A DNA stretch of 14,089 nucleotides from an uncultured Clostridia bacterium (GTDB lineage Bacteria > Bacillota > Clostridia > TANB77 > CAG-508), in assembly GCA_934149005.1 (NCBI GenBank), contig CAKPDN010000019.1:1-14089 (forward strand). Reading direction: 5' to 3'. Numbering within the stretch: position 1 is the stretch's first letter; the number at the start of each line of letters is the position of its first letter. This document shows, in pieces, positions 12,881 to 14,089 of this stretch. A model generated the notes under the pieces. It was given only the letters and a program-made list of their open reading frames with translations. It was not told the DNA's origin and ran no database searches. A program made the position numbers and the translations under genes.

Positions 12881-14089
12881 TTAAAATCTAGTATCATTAT
12901 TTCTTTTTTTATTTTTTTCAACTTTATTTTCATTAGGTATAGTTACTTTTCTTAAAATGTTATTAGCAATTTCATTATCGTTATCATCAAATATGCCATT
13001 TCTATATAAATCATCACTAACTATTTTATAATTTAGGTCATTATCATAAGTTATCCTTTTATGAAAGTGGCTAATTAGATTATGCCAAAAGCCTTTAAAT
13101 TTCTGTAATTGTGATTTTAAGCTTGCTTTTTCTTCTTGTAGTTTAATAATTATCTTTTCTTTATCAGATAATTTATCTTCTAGTTTTCCAATCTGCTCAT
13201 CTTTTTGCTCTAACTGATATTGAAGCGAACAATTTTCTTGACCTACTTCAAGTGTATAAAATTCAAAATCTTCAATAGCTACATTTAAGTCATTTACACT
13301 TCTAACTGTCTGAGTAACATTAGTTACGTTTTTAATATAATTTTTGATATTATCTATATTCTCGTTTGAAATAAGCTTATTATTTTTATCTAGTAAAGGC
13401 GATTTTAGATTATCTAATATTTTAGAAATATCTTTACTTGTGTTATCTAGCTTTTTAGTTTGTTTATTAGCATTTTCTAGTTTCGATTTTTGCTTTTCTA
13501 GTTTTTTCTTCATTTCTCTATAATTATCCATTTCTTTAACATTAATATCTTGATTTCTGCCTTTTTGCTTTGTTTTAAGCTTACTATCAACATCATAGAA
13601 CTTATTGTATGATTTAATACAAGCATTTCTCATTTTATCTTGTATTTCAGAAAGTAAGGTTTTAGTAAATAGTTGTGATTTTCCAACTTGTTTTTTCATA
13701 CCTCTTTTACAATTATCTATTACTGGAACACCTATAACATGCATATGTGGAGACGTTTCATCATAGTGTATTGTAGCATTGGCTACCTTGAAAGTAGGAA
13801 GTAATTTTGATAATTCTTGTATTTGTTCATTATATACATCTGTCATTTTATATCTATACTCGTTATCTTTATCTTGCCAAAAGTCCATATCGCCAAGTTC
13901 TATTATAATTTCACAAGCTATATCATTTTGAGAATCACATACTTTTTGAAAATAGTTTTCTATTTTTCTATCGTTTCTAGTTTGCTTATCATTAAATTCA
14001 ATTCTAGCTTGTTCAAATTCATCTAAATATACTTGTTTCACGTCTTCTACAATATCATTTGTTCCATAAATAGTAGTAATAAGTTCTCT
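12881..14089 (-). CDS. Mob/Pre (MobV-type) relaxase, 5' end outside window
   Basis: The frame is open to the right edge, so the start lies beyond 14089; the GTG at 14039-14041 is internal. Relaxases of this type nick a plasmid or mobilisable element at its origin of transfer and stay bound to the strand. The metal-binding and catalytic-site motif HYDETSPHMH (about 13739-13768) matches the HxDExxPHxH motif of the family. The preceding FNDKQTRNDRKIENYF and EIIIELGDMDFW blocks are also typical. The first conserved N-terminal motif is outside. The C-terminal half is Lys/Glu/Asn-rich coiled coil (about 13330-13530 and 13090-13210), followed by a basic tail. It is the first gene of the visible minus-strand cluster. 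Its presence marks the right part of the window as a mobilisable element; no integrase or replication gene is visible. Confidence 0.9.
   Translation of the reverse strand, partial: RELITTIYGTNDIVEDVKQVYLDEFEQARIEFNDKQTRNDRKIENYFQKVCDSQNDIACEIIIELGDMDFWQDKDNEYRYKMTDVYNEQIQELSKLLPTFKVANATIHYDETSPHMHVIGVPVIDNCKRGMKKQVGKSQLFTKTLLSEIQDKMRNACIKSYNKFYDVDSKLKTKQKGRNQDINVKEMDNYREMKKKLEKQKSKLENANKQTKKLDNTSKDISKILDNLKSPLLDKNNKLISNENIDNIKNYIKNVTNVTQTVRSVNDLNVAIEDFEFYTLEVGQENCSLQYQLEQKDEQIGKLEDKLSDKEKIIIKLQEEKASLKSQLQKFKGFWHNLISHFHKRITYDNDLNYKIVSDDLYRNGIFDDNDNEIANNILRKVTIPNENKVEKNKKRNNDTRF

Noticed and set aside
1..14089. CRISPR arrays, rRNA, tRNA, insertion sequences
   Set aside because: No regularly spaced repeats, no cloverleaf or rRNA segments and no transposase frame were seen anywhere in the window.

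Overview
The window is very AT-rich DNA with strong AGGAGG-type ribosome binding sites and A/T-ending codons. This fits a low-GC Firmicute, most likely a gut-type Clostridium relative; no rRNA or tRNA gene is present to place it better. It reads as chromosomal housekeeping DNA on the left passing into accessory or mobile DNA on the right, with a small higher-GC island between.

Left part (1-4850, plus strand): the frameshifted 3' end of a right-handed beta-helix surface-type protein; a small charged unknown protein followed by an alpha-glucan phosphorylase (glycogen breakdown); then an EcsC-like protein with an N-terminal calcium-loop motif. A perfect palindromic terminator separates it from a convergent major-facilitator transporter with a textbook promoter.

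Middle part (about 6370-8570): two convergent genes whose composition and codon use stand out as richer in G and C. One is an unrecognised 144-aa protein whose mRNA leader can form mutually exclusive hairpins, one of which would hide the ribosome binding site. The other is an adenylosuccinate lyase of the E. coli type. Short open stretches on either side look like decayed gene remnants. Next comes an unusual single polypeptide joining a HAD-type 5'-nucleotidase to an inosine-uridine-type nucleoside hydrolase, which on paper would take a nucleotide to a free base plus sugar.

Right part (10270-14089): a mobilisation module on the minus strand runs leftward. It holds a Mob/Pre (MobV) relaxase (5' end outside the window), a 106-aa unknown, a transglutaminase-like cysteine-protease-fold protein and a 149-aa partner whose start overlaps the previous stop. 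At its downstream edge is a compact locus with the layout of a par/Fst-like type I toxin-antitoxin system: a 37-39 aa membrane peptide, a convergent promoter for a short antisense RNA, and one shared bidirectional terminator. This locus is the best candidate for an undescribed system in the window. Between it and the nucleotidase/hydrolase lies a 110-bp GC-richer structured patch that I cannot assign.
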